NCBI GenBank assembly: GCA_942491945.1
Contig: CALODD010000112.1
Coordinates: forward strand, 1-6,609
Source: JAJDYQ01 sp942491945
GTDB lineage: Bacteria > Pseudomonadota > Gammaproteobacteria > JAJDYQ01
Direction: 5' to 3'
Length of the DNA stretch: 6,609 nt
Shown in pieces: positions 1 to 6,518 of this stretch. Position 1 is the stretch's first letter, and the number at the start of each line of letters is the position of its first letter. The notes below the pieces were generated by a model. It was not told the DNA's origin. It searched no databases and saw nothing but the letters and a program-made list of their open reading frames with translations. The position numbers were made by a program, and so were the translations under genes.

Positions 1-453
1 CAATCGACAAAGGATAAGAAAACATCATATTCCGCTCCTGACGCAGTACAGGGTATGCTGGTTGGATTACTAAACGTCCTTGTCTCGGATGCACATGCCA
101 GCGCCAATATCGATATTTCTAGCCCGGCAATTAATCAACTCAAATCGAGCATGCAAGCCCGGCATACACAGCTATCACCTTTCTATAAGAGTGGTGCAAT
201 TGGTTACAGTGCAAAGGGCTTAGTGGCAGTGCGTGACATCAAGGCAGTTGGATTAAGAGATCGAGGCAAGCTCAAAAAACTGGTGGCTCAGGAAAATCAG
301 GATAGAAATAAGCTTTACCAGGAGATTGCCAATGCGAACGGTCACCCTGAATGGGAAGCTCAGATTCGCAGCACGTTTGCGCGTCGCTGGATTGCAAGAG
401 CCCCATTGGGCTGGTACTACCAGAATAGTAGTGGTGCCTGGAAGCAAAAATAG
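1..453 (+). CDS. DUF1318 (YdbL-like) family protein, 5'-truncated by window edge
   Basis: The reading frame is open from base 1, giving 150 visible residues, so the true start lies upstream. The first in-window ATG (55) is a poor start: the only purine-rich stretch, AGGG at 50-53, is one base from it. The C-terminal two thirds match what I know of DUF1318/YdbL proteins: the segment beginning ANIDISSPAI, then a run of SGAIG, DGLVAVRD-like, KLVAQEN-DRN-LY-EIA, and the closing ARRWIARAPLGWYYQ and GAWKQK. In family members I recall, an N-terminal lipoprotein signal precedes this part; it is not visible here, so lipidation and envelope location are inferred. In enterobacteria the family sits with YdbH/YnbE envelope proteins, but no such neighbour is seen here. 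It is probably the first visible gene of the six-gene plus-strand operon. Molecular function is unknown. Confidence 0.85.
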   Translation, partial: QSTKDKKTSYSAPDAVQGMLVGLLNVLVSDAHASANIDISSPAINQLKSSMQARHTQLSPFYKSGAIGYSAKGLVAVRDIKAVGLRDRGKLKKLVAQENQDRNKLYQEIANANGHPEWEAQIRSTFARRWIARAPLGWYYQNSSGAWKQK

Positions 454-465
454 ATTTTTGCCTTC
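441..465 (+). repeat. Inverted repeat spanning the stop codon of the DUF1318 gene
   Basis: GAAGCAAAAA (441-450) and TTTTTGCCTTC (455-465) pair with a single bulged C, leaving a TAGA loop that contains the UAG stop codon. No T-run follows beyond the right arm and the next gene starts 27 bases later, so it does not look like a standard terminator. It could be an mRNA stability or processing hairpin, or chance in an A/T-rich stretch. Confidence 0.3.
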
Positions 466-492
466 GTCTGACTAACTAACTTTATCCCCTTT

Positions 493-1272
493 ATGAATAA
501 TATATTTGTTTTTGATATCGAGACCGTGCCTGATCTTGACGCTGGTCGACGTATATATAACCTGGAAGGACTTTCTGATGATGATACAGCGAAAGCCATG
601 TTTCATATCAGAAACCAGGAAACCGGTGGTTCTGAATTTATGCGCCACCACTTACATCATATTGTCGCGATATCTGTTGTATTCAAAAGTAATGACACGG
701 TCAAAGTCTGGTCTTTGGGTAATGAAGACGCGGATGAAAAAGAGATACTGCAACGTTTCTTTGATGGTGTAGATCGCTATACACCAACTCTGGTGAGCTG
801 GAATGGTAGTGGTTTTGATTTACCGGTTATTCATTATCGTGCACTAAAGCATGGTGTGGATGCGCATCGCTACTGGGAAATGGGGAAGGATGATCAGTCA
901 TTTAAATGGAATAACTATATTAGTCGTTACCATATGCGCCATATCGATTTAATGGATCTACTGGCGGGTTATCAACCACGAGCTTCTGCGCCTTTGGATC
1001 AGATCGCAACCATGCTGGGGTTTCCGGGAAAAATGGGTATGGATGGTTCCAAGGTTTACGATGCCTGGGCGAATGGTGAAATTAAAGCGATTCGTGACTA
1101 CTGTGAAACTGATGTTTTAAATACCTATCTGGTTTACCTGCGATTTGAACTGACGCGTGGCAATCTTTCTCAGACCGCCTATGATCAGGAATGCCAGTTA
1201 GTGCAGCAAATGTTATCCGATTCAGATAGGCCACATCTGCAGGAATTTCTGCAGCACTGGCAATCAGCTTAG
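493..1272 (+). CDS. Predicted 3'-5' exonuclease, DNA polymerase B-type DnaQ-like fold
   Basis: This 259-residue cytoplasmic protein is a stand-alone relative of the proofreading domain of family B DNA polymerases, which removes nucleotides from 3' ends using two metal ions. All three exonuclease motifs are visible. Exo I is FDIETVPD with D8 and E10. Exo II is SWNGSGFDLPV with N104 and D109. Exo III is YCETD with Y203 and D207, the YxxxD form. A conserved HIDLMDLL stretch (150-157) lies between motifs II and III, as in the PolB-like exonuclease group. There is no polymerase domain, and the length is typical for the stand-alone family. The true substrate (DNA or RNA) is unknown. The ATG at 493 has almost no Shine-Dalgarno sequence, but the catalytic motif starts at residue 7, so a later start is impossible. 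It lies 39 bases after the DUF1318 gene and 12 bases before rlmD. Confidence 0.92.
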   Translation: MNNIFVFDIETVPDLDAGRRIYNLEGLSDDDTAKAMFHIRNQETGGSEFMRHHLHHIVAISVVFKSNDTVKVWSLGNEDADEKEILQRFFDGVDRYTPTLVSWNGSGFDLPVIHYRALKHGVDAHRYWEMGKDDQSFKWNNYISRYHMRHIDLMDLLAGYQPRASAPLDQIATMLGFPGKMGMDGSKVYDAWANGEIKAIRDYCETDVLNTYLVYLRFELTRGNLSQTAYDQECQLVQQMLSDSDRPHLQEFLQHWQSA

Positions 1273-1284
1273 TAAGAAACAATC

Positions 1285-2616
1285 ATGGCCAGAAAACGTA
1301 GTCGGCGTAAGCCTCTGCCCGAAGGGTTATTTGAGGCAGTCATAGATTCACTAACATCAGATGCTCGTGGTGTCGCGCATATCGACGGTAAAGCGACCTT
1401 TATCGATGGTGCACTGCCAGGTGAGACCGTTCAATTCTCTTATACGAAATGTAAATCGAAATATGATGAAGGTAAGACAGAGGCTGTACTGATAGCTTCT
1501 GAAGACCGGGTCGAGCCTAAATGCCCGCATGCCTTACTTTGCGGAGGCTGTTCCTTGCAACATCTGAAATCTGAAGCGCAGATTCGGATGAAGCAGGAAA
1601 CACTGCTGACTAATTTGAAGCAAATGGGACAGGTAGAACCAGAGGAAATATTGTCGCCGTTGACGGCCTCATTTTGGGGATACCGTCGCAAGGCTCGTCT
1701 GGGTGTGCGTGATGTTCCAGCCAAAGGCAGAGTACTGGTTGGCTTTAGAGAGGCACGTAATCGTTATCTGGCAGAGCTTGAAAGTTGTGCCGTGCTACAT
1801 CCATCAGTTGGTGCACATTTCATGGATTTATCAGAACTGATTGGCTCGCTGCATGCCCGAAAAGAAATTGCTCAGATCGAAGTAGCTGTTTCAGATGATA
1901 CGACAGCACTGGTTTTTCGACATATGGTTGAACTAGATCAACATGATCGTGAGCAACTAATTGCTTATGGACAGAAATATCAGCAGGCTATTTATCTGCA
2001 GTCCGGCGGTGTGGAAACGATTACGCCACTTTGGCCGGAGAGTCCTCAGTTGCAGTATCGCCTGGATGATTATGACGTAGCGATAGATTTTTTACCGAGT
2101 GACTTCACTCAGGTCAATGCTGAAATAAATCAAAAGATGGTTGCACTCGCAATAGCCTATCTTGAAATTGAGCCAGATGATCATGTGCTGGATTTGTTTT
2201 GCGGTCTGGGTAATTTTACCAGTGCCATAGCTCGATCTGCGAAACACGTAACTGGTGTTGAAGGTGACGACGGATTGGTAGAACGTGCACGTCAAAATGC
2301 TGAGAAGAATAGATTAGATAATGCCCAGTTTTTCAGTGCTAATTTATTCGAAGATATCACGGCACAGAGCTGGATACATCAGAAGTATGACCGTTTACTG
2401 CTTGATCCGCCGCGTTCGGGTGCGCAGGAAGTCGTTGAAAATATCGACCGCATTGATCCCAAACGAATTGTCTATGTATCCTGTCATCCAGCAACATTAG
2501 CCCGTGATGCCGGTATTTTGGCTACTAAAGGCTATCGGTGTCTCTCAGCTGGTGTTATGGATATGTTCCCACATACCATGCATGTTGAATCGATAGCGGT
2601 ATTTGAGAAGGAGTGA
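1285..2616 (+). CDS. rlmD: 23S rRNA (uracil(1939)-C(5))-methyltransferase RlmD
   Basis: RlmD uses S-adenosylmethionine to make m5U1939 in 23S rRNA. The 443 residues contain the expected parts in order. An N-terminal TRAM RNA-binding domain covers about 10-70. The [4Fe-4S] ligands are C80, C86 and C89 (CPHALLCGGCSLQH) with C168 as the fourth; the spacing 6, 3, 79 is almost that of the E. coli enzyme. FTQVN is at 274-278. The Rossmann SAM motif VLDLFCGLGNFT is at 301-312, and DPPRSGA is at 374-380. The nucleophile motif YVSCHPATLARD carries catalytic C400, and the closing motif DMFPHTMHVESIAVF carries the general base E435, 35 residues after the cysteine as in E. coli. Length is close to normal. 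The ATG at 1285 has only a weak upstream AAGA. The last codons overlap the AAGGAG ribosome-binding site of the Rieske gene, which suggests translational coupling. Confidence 0.97.
   Translation: MARKRSRRKPLPEGLFEAVIDSLTSDARGVAHIDGKATFIDGALPGETVQFSYTKCKSKYDEGKTEAVLIASEDRVEPKCPHALLCGGCSLQHLKSEAQIRMKQETLLTNLKQMGQVEPEEILSPLTASFWGYRRKARLGVRDVPAKGRVLVGFREARNRYLAELESCAVLHPSVGAHFMDLSELIGSLHARKEIAQIEVAVSDDTTALVFRHMVELDQHDREQLIAYGQKYQQAIYLQSGGVETITPLWPESPQLQYRLDDYDVAIDFLPSDFTQVNAEINQKMVALAIAYLEIEPDDHVLDLFCGLGNFTSAIARSAKHVTGVEGDDGLVERARQNAEKNRLDNAQFFSANLFEDITAQSWIHQKYDRLLLDPPRSGAQEVVENIDRIDPKRIVYVSCHPATLARDAGILATKGYRCLSAGVMDMFPHTMHVESIAVFEKE
2608..2613 (+). promoter_or_regulatory. Ribosome-binding site that fixes the Rieske gene start
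   Basis: AAGGAG lies inside the last codons of rlmD. It is eight bases upstream of GTG 2622, an ideal spacing, but it overlaps the alternative GTG at 2613. This favours 2622 as the real start. Confidence 0.75.
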
Positions 2617-2621
2617 GTAAA

Positions 2622-2927
2622 GTGTCCCGAGTATTTGCATTGAAGCTGGCTGATTTACTGCCGGGTAAAATGGCCTGCAATGAATTTGATGGTGAAACGG
2701 TTTTATTTGCTAATGTTGAGGGTGATATCTACGCCGTATCTGGAATGTGTACTCACGAAGATTCACCGCTTTGCCTTGGTGCTCTGAAAGGCCGTTCTGT
2801 CATGTGTTCATTGCACGGTAGTTTTTTTGATTTGCGTACAGGTGAGGCCGATGGTGACCCAGCAAATATCCCACTGAAAACTTATACGACTGAAATTGAA
2901 GGTGATAGTATCTATCTAGTACGTTAA
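2622..2927 (+). CDS. Small Rieske [2Fe-2S] ferredoxin
   Basis: This is a 101-residue soluble protein made almost entirely of one Rieske domain, a one-electron carrier whose iron-sulfur cluster is held by two Cys and two His. The ligands are visible as CTH (C43, H45) and CSLH (C62, H65), followed by GSFFDLRTGEADGDPA, the usual second-loop continuation. There is no membrane anchor and no catalytic oxygenase domain, so it resembles dioxygenase-type ferredoxins or the NirD-like group rather than the cytochrome bc1 subunit. The partner enzyme is not in the window: no ring-hydroxylating oxygenase or nitrite reductase large subunit is nearby. The start is GTG 2622 because AAGGAG at 2608-2613 is correctly spaced for it. 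A GTG at 2613, overlapping the rlmD stop, would add three residues and is less likely. Position between rlmD and the Ntn hydrolase suggests a housekeeping role. Confidence 0.93.
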   Translation: MSRVFALKLADLLPGKMACNEFDGETVLFANVEGDIYAVSGMCTHEDSPLCLGALKGRSVMCSLHGSFFDLRTGEADGDPANIPLKTYTTEIEGDSIYLVR

Positions 2928-2952
2928 TGTTGCTTATGAGTAGGGGTGTGCT

Positions 2953-3519
2953 ATGTCGATAATTGCCGCGGTACAGAAGAACGATGAGCTGGTCATTGCG
3001 AGTGATACAGCCCAGTCAGATGACGCAATGATTATCAGTTCCGACTACTATCTGAATAATTACAAAATTCTAAAAGCTAATGATAGCTATATCGGTATTG
3101 TCGGCTGGTCCTGTACCCAGGATATTATGGAAAGCATTCTCAGAGAGCACGCTGATGAATTAGACTTGTCAGATCGTGCTTCAATATTTGATAGTTTCCG
3201 ACTGATTCACAAGCTCCTGAAAGAAGAATATTTTATCGAGACTGATGAGGATAAGGATCAACCTGTAGAATCGAGCCAGATATCGACTTTAATCGCAAAT
3301 CCAACTGGAATTTATGAAGTCGAGAGTTACCGTACAGTGACACAATATAGCCGTTTCTGGGCTATCGGATCCGGTAAGAAACTGGCGCTCGGTGCCATAG
3401 AGGCTTTGTATGATCGTCTTGATACCGCCAGTGAGATAGCCACAGCCGCAGTTGAAGTCACTTGCCGTTTTGATGAAGGATGCCGTCTACCTATGGATCA
3501 ACATTTAATCAGGCTATAG
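2953..3519 (+). CDS. HslV/proteasome-like Ntn-hydrolase family protein
   Basis: This 188-residue protein resembles the beta-type proteasome/HslV fold, whose nucleophile is the N-terminal residue exposed when Met is removed. Here that residue would be Ser2, where HslV has Thr. Counting from Ser as residue 1, the aspartate in VIASD falls at 17, exactly as in HslV and the proteasome. K38 in NNYKILK is the likely match to catalytic Lys33, followed by SYIGIVGW in place of the HslV GFAG turn. FWAIGSGKKLALGAIEALYD (135-154) matches the conserved AIGSG segment with the second active-site serine. No HslU or other unfoldase gene is in the window, so the mode of substrate entry is unknown. AGGGG (2942-2946) is a good ribosome-binding site six bases before the ATG. 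The fold is fairly secure; peptidase activity is inferred. Confidence 0.8.
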   Translation: MSIIAAVQKNDELVIASDTAQSDDAMIISSDYYLNNYKILKANDSYIGIVGWSCTQDIMESILREHADELDLSDRASIFDSFRLIHKLLKEEYFIETDEDKDQPVESSQISTLIANPTGIYEVESYRTVTQYSRFWAIGSGKKLALGAIEALYDRLDTASEIATAAVEVTCRFDEGCRLPMDQHLIRL

Positions 3520-3522
3520 GTC

Positions 3523-4557
3523 ATGGACTCATTTTCAGCAGGTAGTCGTTTTCTTCTATTAGGTGCTGCTTTTGTTGTGGTGGTTGCTGGTATGAAGGCG
3601 GCTGCGCCTATTCTGAATCCGTTTCTACTCTCTATTTTTATTGCCATCATTAGTGCGCCATCGATGTTTTTCCTGCAACGTAAAGGCCTGCCGATGCCTG
3701 TTGCCTTACTGGCGGTCATATCAGGTGTTGTAGTGATGATGTTTTTGTTGGCTATTCTTATCGGTAACTCAATTGACGACTTCCGACAGGCAATGCCCTT
3801 GTATCAAAGTCGGTTACAGGAACAGCTTGCAGTCATCGTGGAATTGCTTTCCAGGGTTGGCATAGCTATCTCATTAGCTGAGATCCAGACTTACTTTGAT
3901 CCTGCGGTTGTCATGAAACTGGCGGCGAATACCTTGAGTGGTCTGGGTAATGTACTGACAGACGGGTTTTTAATATTACTTACTGTTGTATTTATGCTGT
4001 CTGAGGCATCCAGCTTTCCTACCAAGCTGCACCGGATACTTGATAGGCCCGATCGTTCCCTGGCGGGTTTTGATCATTTTCTCGAAACCGTGAAGCGTTA
4101 TATGGCGATCAAGACATGGGCGAGTTTAGGAACGGGTTTTATCGTATGGCTAGCGCTTTGGATTATTGGTGTTGATCATCCTTTACTATGGGGCGTGATG
4201 GCATTTTTACTGAATTATGTGCCGAATATTGGTTCCATTATCGCAGCTATACCACCCGTGCTGCTGGCGTTAATAGAACTTGGTGTTGGGTCTGCTGTTG
4301 CTGTGATTTTTGTTTACGTTGCTGTAAACATTGTTATTGGTAATGTCATTGAGCCAAGGTTCATGGGTAAAGGCCTGGGTCTATCAACACTGGTAGTTTT
4401 TCTATCACTTATTTTCTGGGGCTGGGTACTAGGACCGGTTGGCATGTTGTTATCTATTCCATTAACGATGATGGTCAAGATTGCCATGGATAATAATGAA
4501 GAGACGCGATGGCTTGCATTGTTGCTTGATCCTGAAGAAGGCGAGAAAAAATCTTAG
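3523..4557 (+). CDS. AI-2E family (PerM-like) inner-membrane transporter
   Basis: This 344-residue polytopic membrane protein belongs to the AI-2E/UPF0118 permease family. Hydrophobic segments lie at about 9-25, 33-50, 59-81, 143-160, 200-217, 222-250, 256-275 and 287-316, with a soluble amphipathic region at about 84-140 between the third and fourth, as usual for the family. The C-terminal signature is clear: FLLNYVPNIGSIIAAIPP (228-245), then GNVIEPRFMGKGLGLS (273-288) and GWVLGPVGMLLSIPLT (300-315). The family name comes from one E. coli member linked to autoinducer-2 export; others have been described as sodium/proton antiporters, so the substrate here is unknown. No luxS or other quorum-sensing gene is present. 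The start is three bases after the Ntn-hydrolase stop, with a weak AGG nearby, suggesting translational coupling. It is the last gene before the terminator. Confidence 0.93.
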   Translation: MDSFSAGSRFLLLGAAFVVVVAGMKAAAPILNPFLLSIFIAIISAPSMFFLQRKGLPMPVALLAVISGVVVMMFLLAILIGNSIDDFRQAMPLYQSRLQEQLAVIVELLSRVGIAISLAEIQTYFDPAVVMKLAANTLSGLGNVLTDGFLILLTVVFMLSEASSFPTKLHRILDRPDRSLAGFDHFLETVKRYMAIKTWASLGTGFIVWLALWIIGVDHPLLWGVMAFLLNYVPNIGSIIAAIPPVLLALIELGVGSAVAVIFVYVAVNIVIGNVIEPRFMGKGLGLSTLVVFLSLIFWGWVLGPVGMLLSIPLTMMVKIAMDNNEETRWLALLLDPEEGEKKS

Positions 4558-4558
4558 G

Positions 4559-4595
4559 AATAAAAAAAGCCTGACGATGTCAGGCTTTTTTTATT
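4559..4595. terminator. Bidirectional Rho-independent terminator
   Basis: GCCTGAC (4569-4575) pairs with GTCAGGC (4579-4585) around a GAT loop. A seven-A run (4562-4568) and a seven-T run (4586-4592) extend the stem and supply the U-tract on both strands. It starts one base after the permease stop codon and ends 14 bases before the stop of the convergent SH3 gene, so it most likely ends both transcripts. Confidence 0.95.
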
Positions 4596-4609
4596 CATCT
4601 GAATGAGGT

Positions 4610-5272
4610 TTAGTTGGGATAATTCAGAACCTGATTACCGCTAGTATCAACTGCAATCACCTTGGAATCACTATTTTTGCTGGCTTTCTTCCATCGGGTA
4701 TAAAGTGTGATCAGACTGGATTTTTGACGAGCCTTAGATTTTTCCATCCAGGTGCTGGTTACGGTGACGACTAAATCACCATTTTCGCCTTGCTCCGCAT
4801 TAGTAAATGGGGTGTAGCCTTTCAGGACATAGGTACGAGCATTGTATTTAAGCATATACTTTTCAAATTCTTTCATGCCAGAAGACTTATTACCGCCGGA
4901 TTTGACCTTTAAGCGAGGGGCTTTGGCGACGGCTTTCTTTGGCGCGGCCTTCGTAGTCGTAGTTTCGGTAGCAGGGGCGGCAGTTCCACCGCCGTCCTGT
5001 CCAAGTAAGGCTAGTGTTGACACATGCATCCAGCCGCTTAAATCTGAGCTGGCCACGTAGATCTCATACCATTCCCCCTGTATATCCATTTCCATGATTT
5101 CGGCGCCTTTGCCGAGTTTTTCAACCTGGGGAGAACTTTTGTTCGCGCCTTCTCTGACGACAGCATTGTCGACTTTGATAGTATGGATATCGCCTACTTC
5201 AGCCATGGCTGGAGTTGAGCCAAATAGCAATAACAGGGGCAGTACCTTATTGATTCTCACAACACTCTCCAT
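4610..5272 (-). CDS. Secreted SH3b-domain protein of unknown function
   Basis: This 220-residue protein has a signal peptide (basic N-terminus, core LPLLLLFGST, AMA cleavage motif before E25), so it is exported. Residues about 31-88 form a bacterial SH3 domain (SH3_3 type): DNAVVREGAN, then V-KL-KG-EI, GEWYEIYV and a GWMHVSTL end. Such domains usually bind peptidoglycan or mediate envelope contacts. An Ala/Thr/Lys linker (about 92-125) leads to a C-terminal part (about 133-218) that I do not recognise; it includes NGDLVVTVTSTWMEKSKARQ and looks like a small alpha/beta domain. No enzyme domain is seen. ATG 5272 has a weak ribosome site; GTG 5260, four codons later, has GGAG six bases upstream and gives an equally good signal peptide (MRINKVLP). 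The gene ends at the shared terminator and is divergent from the CYTH remnant. Confidence 0.85.
   Translation of the reverse strand: MESVVRINKVLPLLLLFGSTPAMAEVGDIHTIKVDNAVVREGANKSSPQVEKLGKGAEIMEMDIQGEWYEIYVASSDLSGWMHVSTLALLGQDGGGTAAPATETTTTKAAPKKAVAKAPRLKVKSGGNKSSGMKEFEKYMLKYNARTYVLKGYTPFTNAEQGENGDLVVTVTSTWMEKSKARQKSSLITLYTRWKKASKNSDSKVIAVDTSGNQVLNYPN
5267..5270 (-). promoter_or_regulatory. Possible ribosome-binding site for an alternative GTG start of the SH3 gene
   Basis: GGAG on the minus strand, six bases upstream of GTG 5260-5258. It lies within the codons that follow ATG 5272, which itself has no clear site. If used, the protein is four residues shorter with an intact signal peptide. 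Confidence 0.4.
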
Positions 5273-5416
5273 CGCGATTTCTAGTATTTATAGTCGCTAT
5301 CTCTATATAGATATTCTGTGTCTAATTTAGTTCATGTTGCCTAACGAGACAACCGTAAAATGAAAATAAGTGTAAAGTTTGCAATAAAATGAGAAATATC
5401 TTTAAGGTAGGCAGTT
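5273..5416. promoter_or_regulatory. AT-rich divergent intergenic region
   Basis: This 144-base spacer must carry the promoters of the SH3 gene (minus) and the CYTH gene (plus), since both read away from it. I see no strong sigma-70 pair. A minus-strand TATAAA at about 5286-5291 could be a -10 box for the GTG 5260 start, but it has no good -35. An inverted repeat TATCT (5298-5302) / AGATA (5309-5313) frames the small palindrome CTATATAG (5303-5310). AAGGTAGG (5404-5411) is the ribosome-binding site of the CYTH gene. Confidence 0.4.
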
Positions 5417-5882
5417 ATGGGCATTGAAATAGAACGTAAATTTCTACTTAAAAATGATAGTTGGAAAGGCTCGATTCATGAGAGTAAGCGTATACAACGG
5501 GGCTATCTGACTGATTTAAAAGGCAAAAGCTCAGTCAGGATTCAGACAGTAATGAGCACGCAAATATCAATATCAAAAGCCTGGAGTTGGCGATTACGTC
5601 AGGAGATATGAATATGCTATCCCGTTAAACGAGGCTGAAGAAATACTCTCACCTTATGCGGTACAAAAGTAGCCAAAACGCGATACATCGTTATGCATGC
5701 AGGGCATTGTTGGGGAAGTAGACATATTCGAAGGGGATAATCTGGGTCTTGAAGTCGCAGAGATTGAATTAGAAAGTGAGGGGGAGGTGTTTGAAAGGCC
5801 TGAATGGCTGGGGGAAGAAGTCTCTCATGACCCCCGCTACTACAATGTCAATTTGCTCAGCCATCCATATAAGGACTGGTGA
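5417..5882 (+). pseudogene. CYTH-domain triphosphate tunnel metalloenzyme gene, broken by four frameshifts
   Basis: The intact ancestor would be a short CYTH protein of about 155 residues, a tunnel-fold enzyme that hydrolyses triphosphates; the characterised short bacterial relative from Nitrosomonas europaea is a tripolyphosphatase. The N-terminus has the EIERKF signature (metal-binding ExExK), and the C-terminal part has EVDIFEGDN, AEIELESE, PEWLGEEVSHDPRYYN and NLLSHPYK. The middle is recoverable only by changing frame: ANINIKSLELAIT, then YEYAIPLNEAEEIL, then VAKTRYIVMHAGHCW. Likely indels are a lost base near 5543-5545, one near 5600-5604, one in the A-run 5665-5668, and a gained G in 5712-5715. 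The unbroken first frame ends at 5611; a later ATG at 5697 opens only the C-terminal third. The ribosome-binding site AAGGTAGG and start are intact. It ends three bases from the convergent transglycosylase. Sequencing error cannot be excluded. Confidence 0.88.
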
Positions 5883-5885
5883 TCG

Positions 5886-6488
5886 TTATAGAGCGGCTCG
5901 ATATTTATCCCAGTAGTGCATAACCTTCTTCACATACTTCTGAGTTTCCTTAAACGGCGGTATTTTGTGACCATAGCGGATGACGTTGTTTTCTCCTGCA
6001 TTGTAGGCCGCCAGAGCCAGTTTCGTGTCATTGAACTGAAGTAGTAAATCTCTCAGATAGCGAGTTCCCGCAAACACATTGGCCTCCGGGTTATATCGAT
6101 CAGTAGTGCCGTAGCGTTTAGCAGTTCCAGGCATGAGTTGCATTAAACCGACTGCACCTGCTTTGGAAACAGCTTTGGGGTCGTAGGCTGATTCAGCGGT
6201 GACAACGGCGTTTAAGAGTGCTTCATCAATACGGTATCGGCGTGCAGCTTTTCCAAGCAGAGAAGCGAATTTCTTTTTATTTTTCGCGAAGTTTTTGGTG
6301 TCCAGGGACTGCATGGGCTTATGTTTCCATCCACGGCTGGTTACTTTGCGGAAACCATCATGTTTAGGCTTATCAGTCAGATGGACATGACCATCTTTGT
6401 CTTTATAGACATAGATTTCGGTCGAATGCGTAGCAGGTGCTAGAAAAACAATTGCCAGTGCAATAAATATGGGTGTGACTTTCGTCAT
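5886..6488 (-). CDS. Periplasmic lytic transglycosylase (DUF4124 + SLT domain)
   Basis: This 200-residue exported protein should cleave the MurNAc-GlcNAc glycan bond of peptidoglycan, producing 1,6-anhydro ends. A signal peptide covers about 1-22 (core IFIALAIVFLAPA). A short DUF4124-type segment follows at about 24-55 (EIYVYKDKDGHVHLTDKP), which is common at the N-terminus of gammaproteobacterial envelope proteins. The goose-lysozyme-like SLT domain covers about 78-190. It has the catalytic glutamate E99 in TAESAYDP, then AVGLMQLMPGTAKRYG (112-127), NVFAGTRYLRDLL (137-149), LALAAYNAGENNV (157-169) and the late QKYV tyrosine (Y185). All core motifs are present, so it should be active. There is no lipobox, so it is probably soluble in the periplasm. 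The leader before ATG 6488 is AT-rich with no clear Shine-Dalgarno sequence. No cell-division or secretion genes adjoin it. Confidence 0.94.
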   Translation of the reverse strand: MTKVTPIFIALAIVFLAPATHSTEIYVYKDKDGHVHLTDKPKHDGFRKVTSRGWKHKPMQSLDTKNFAKNKKKFASLLGKAARRYRIDEALLNAVVTAESAYDPKAVSKAGAVGLMQLMPGTAKRYGTTDRYNPEANVFAGTRYLRDLLLQFNDTKLALAAYNAGENNVIRYGHKIPPFKETQKYVKKVMHYWDKYRAAL

Positions 6489-6518
6489 TTAAAACAATAA
6501 GTTAACTTGAATTTTTTA

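Noticed and set aside
55..453. ATG 55 as the true start of the DUF1318 protein
   Set aside because: The frame is open to base 1, the AGGG before the ATG is too close to serve as a ribosome site, and the family normally has a longer N-terminus.
1440..1724. Minus-strand open frame inside rlmD
   Set aside because: It is antisense to a well-supported conserved enzyme, has no recognisable motif and is best seen as a shadow of codon use.
3523..4557. Quorum-sensing (autoinducer-2) role for the permease
   Set aside because: The name is historical, the family is functionally diverse, and no luxS, lsr or other signalling gene is present.
4842..5330. Plus-strand open frames opposite the SH3 gene
   Set aside because: They are antisense to a protein with a clear signal peptide and SH3b domain; their composition mirrors the Ala/Lys/Thr linker.
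5697..5882. A separate 61-residue gene starting at ATG 5697
   Set aside because: It is the C-terminal third of the broken CYTH gene, and the first residues (MQGIVG) are out-of-frame reading of the MHAGHCW segment.
5417..5882. Programmed ribosomal frameshifting in the CYTH gene
   Set aside because: Four shifts would be needed, at least two of them without slippery sequences, and CYTH genes are normally single-frame.
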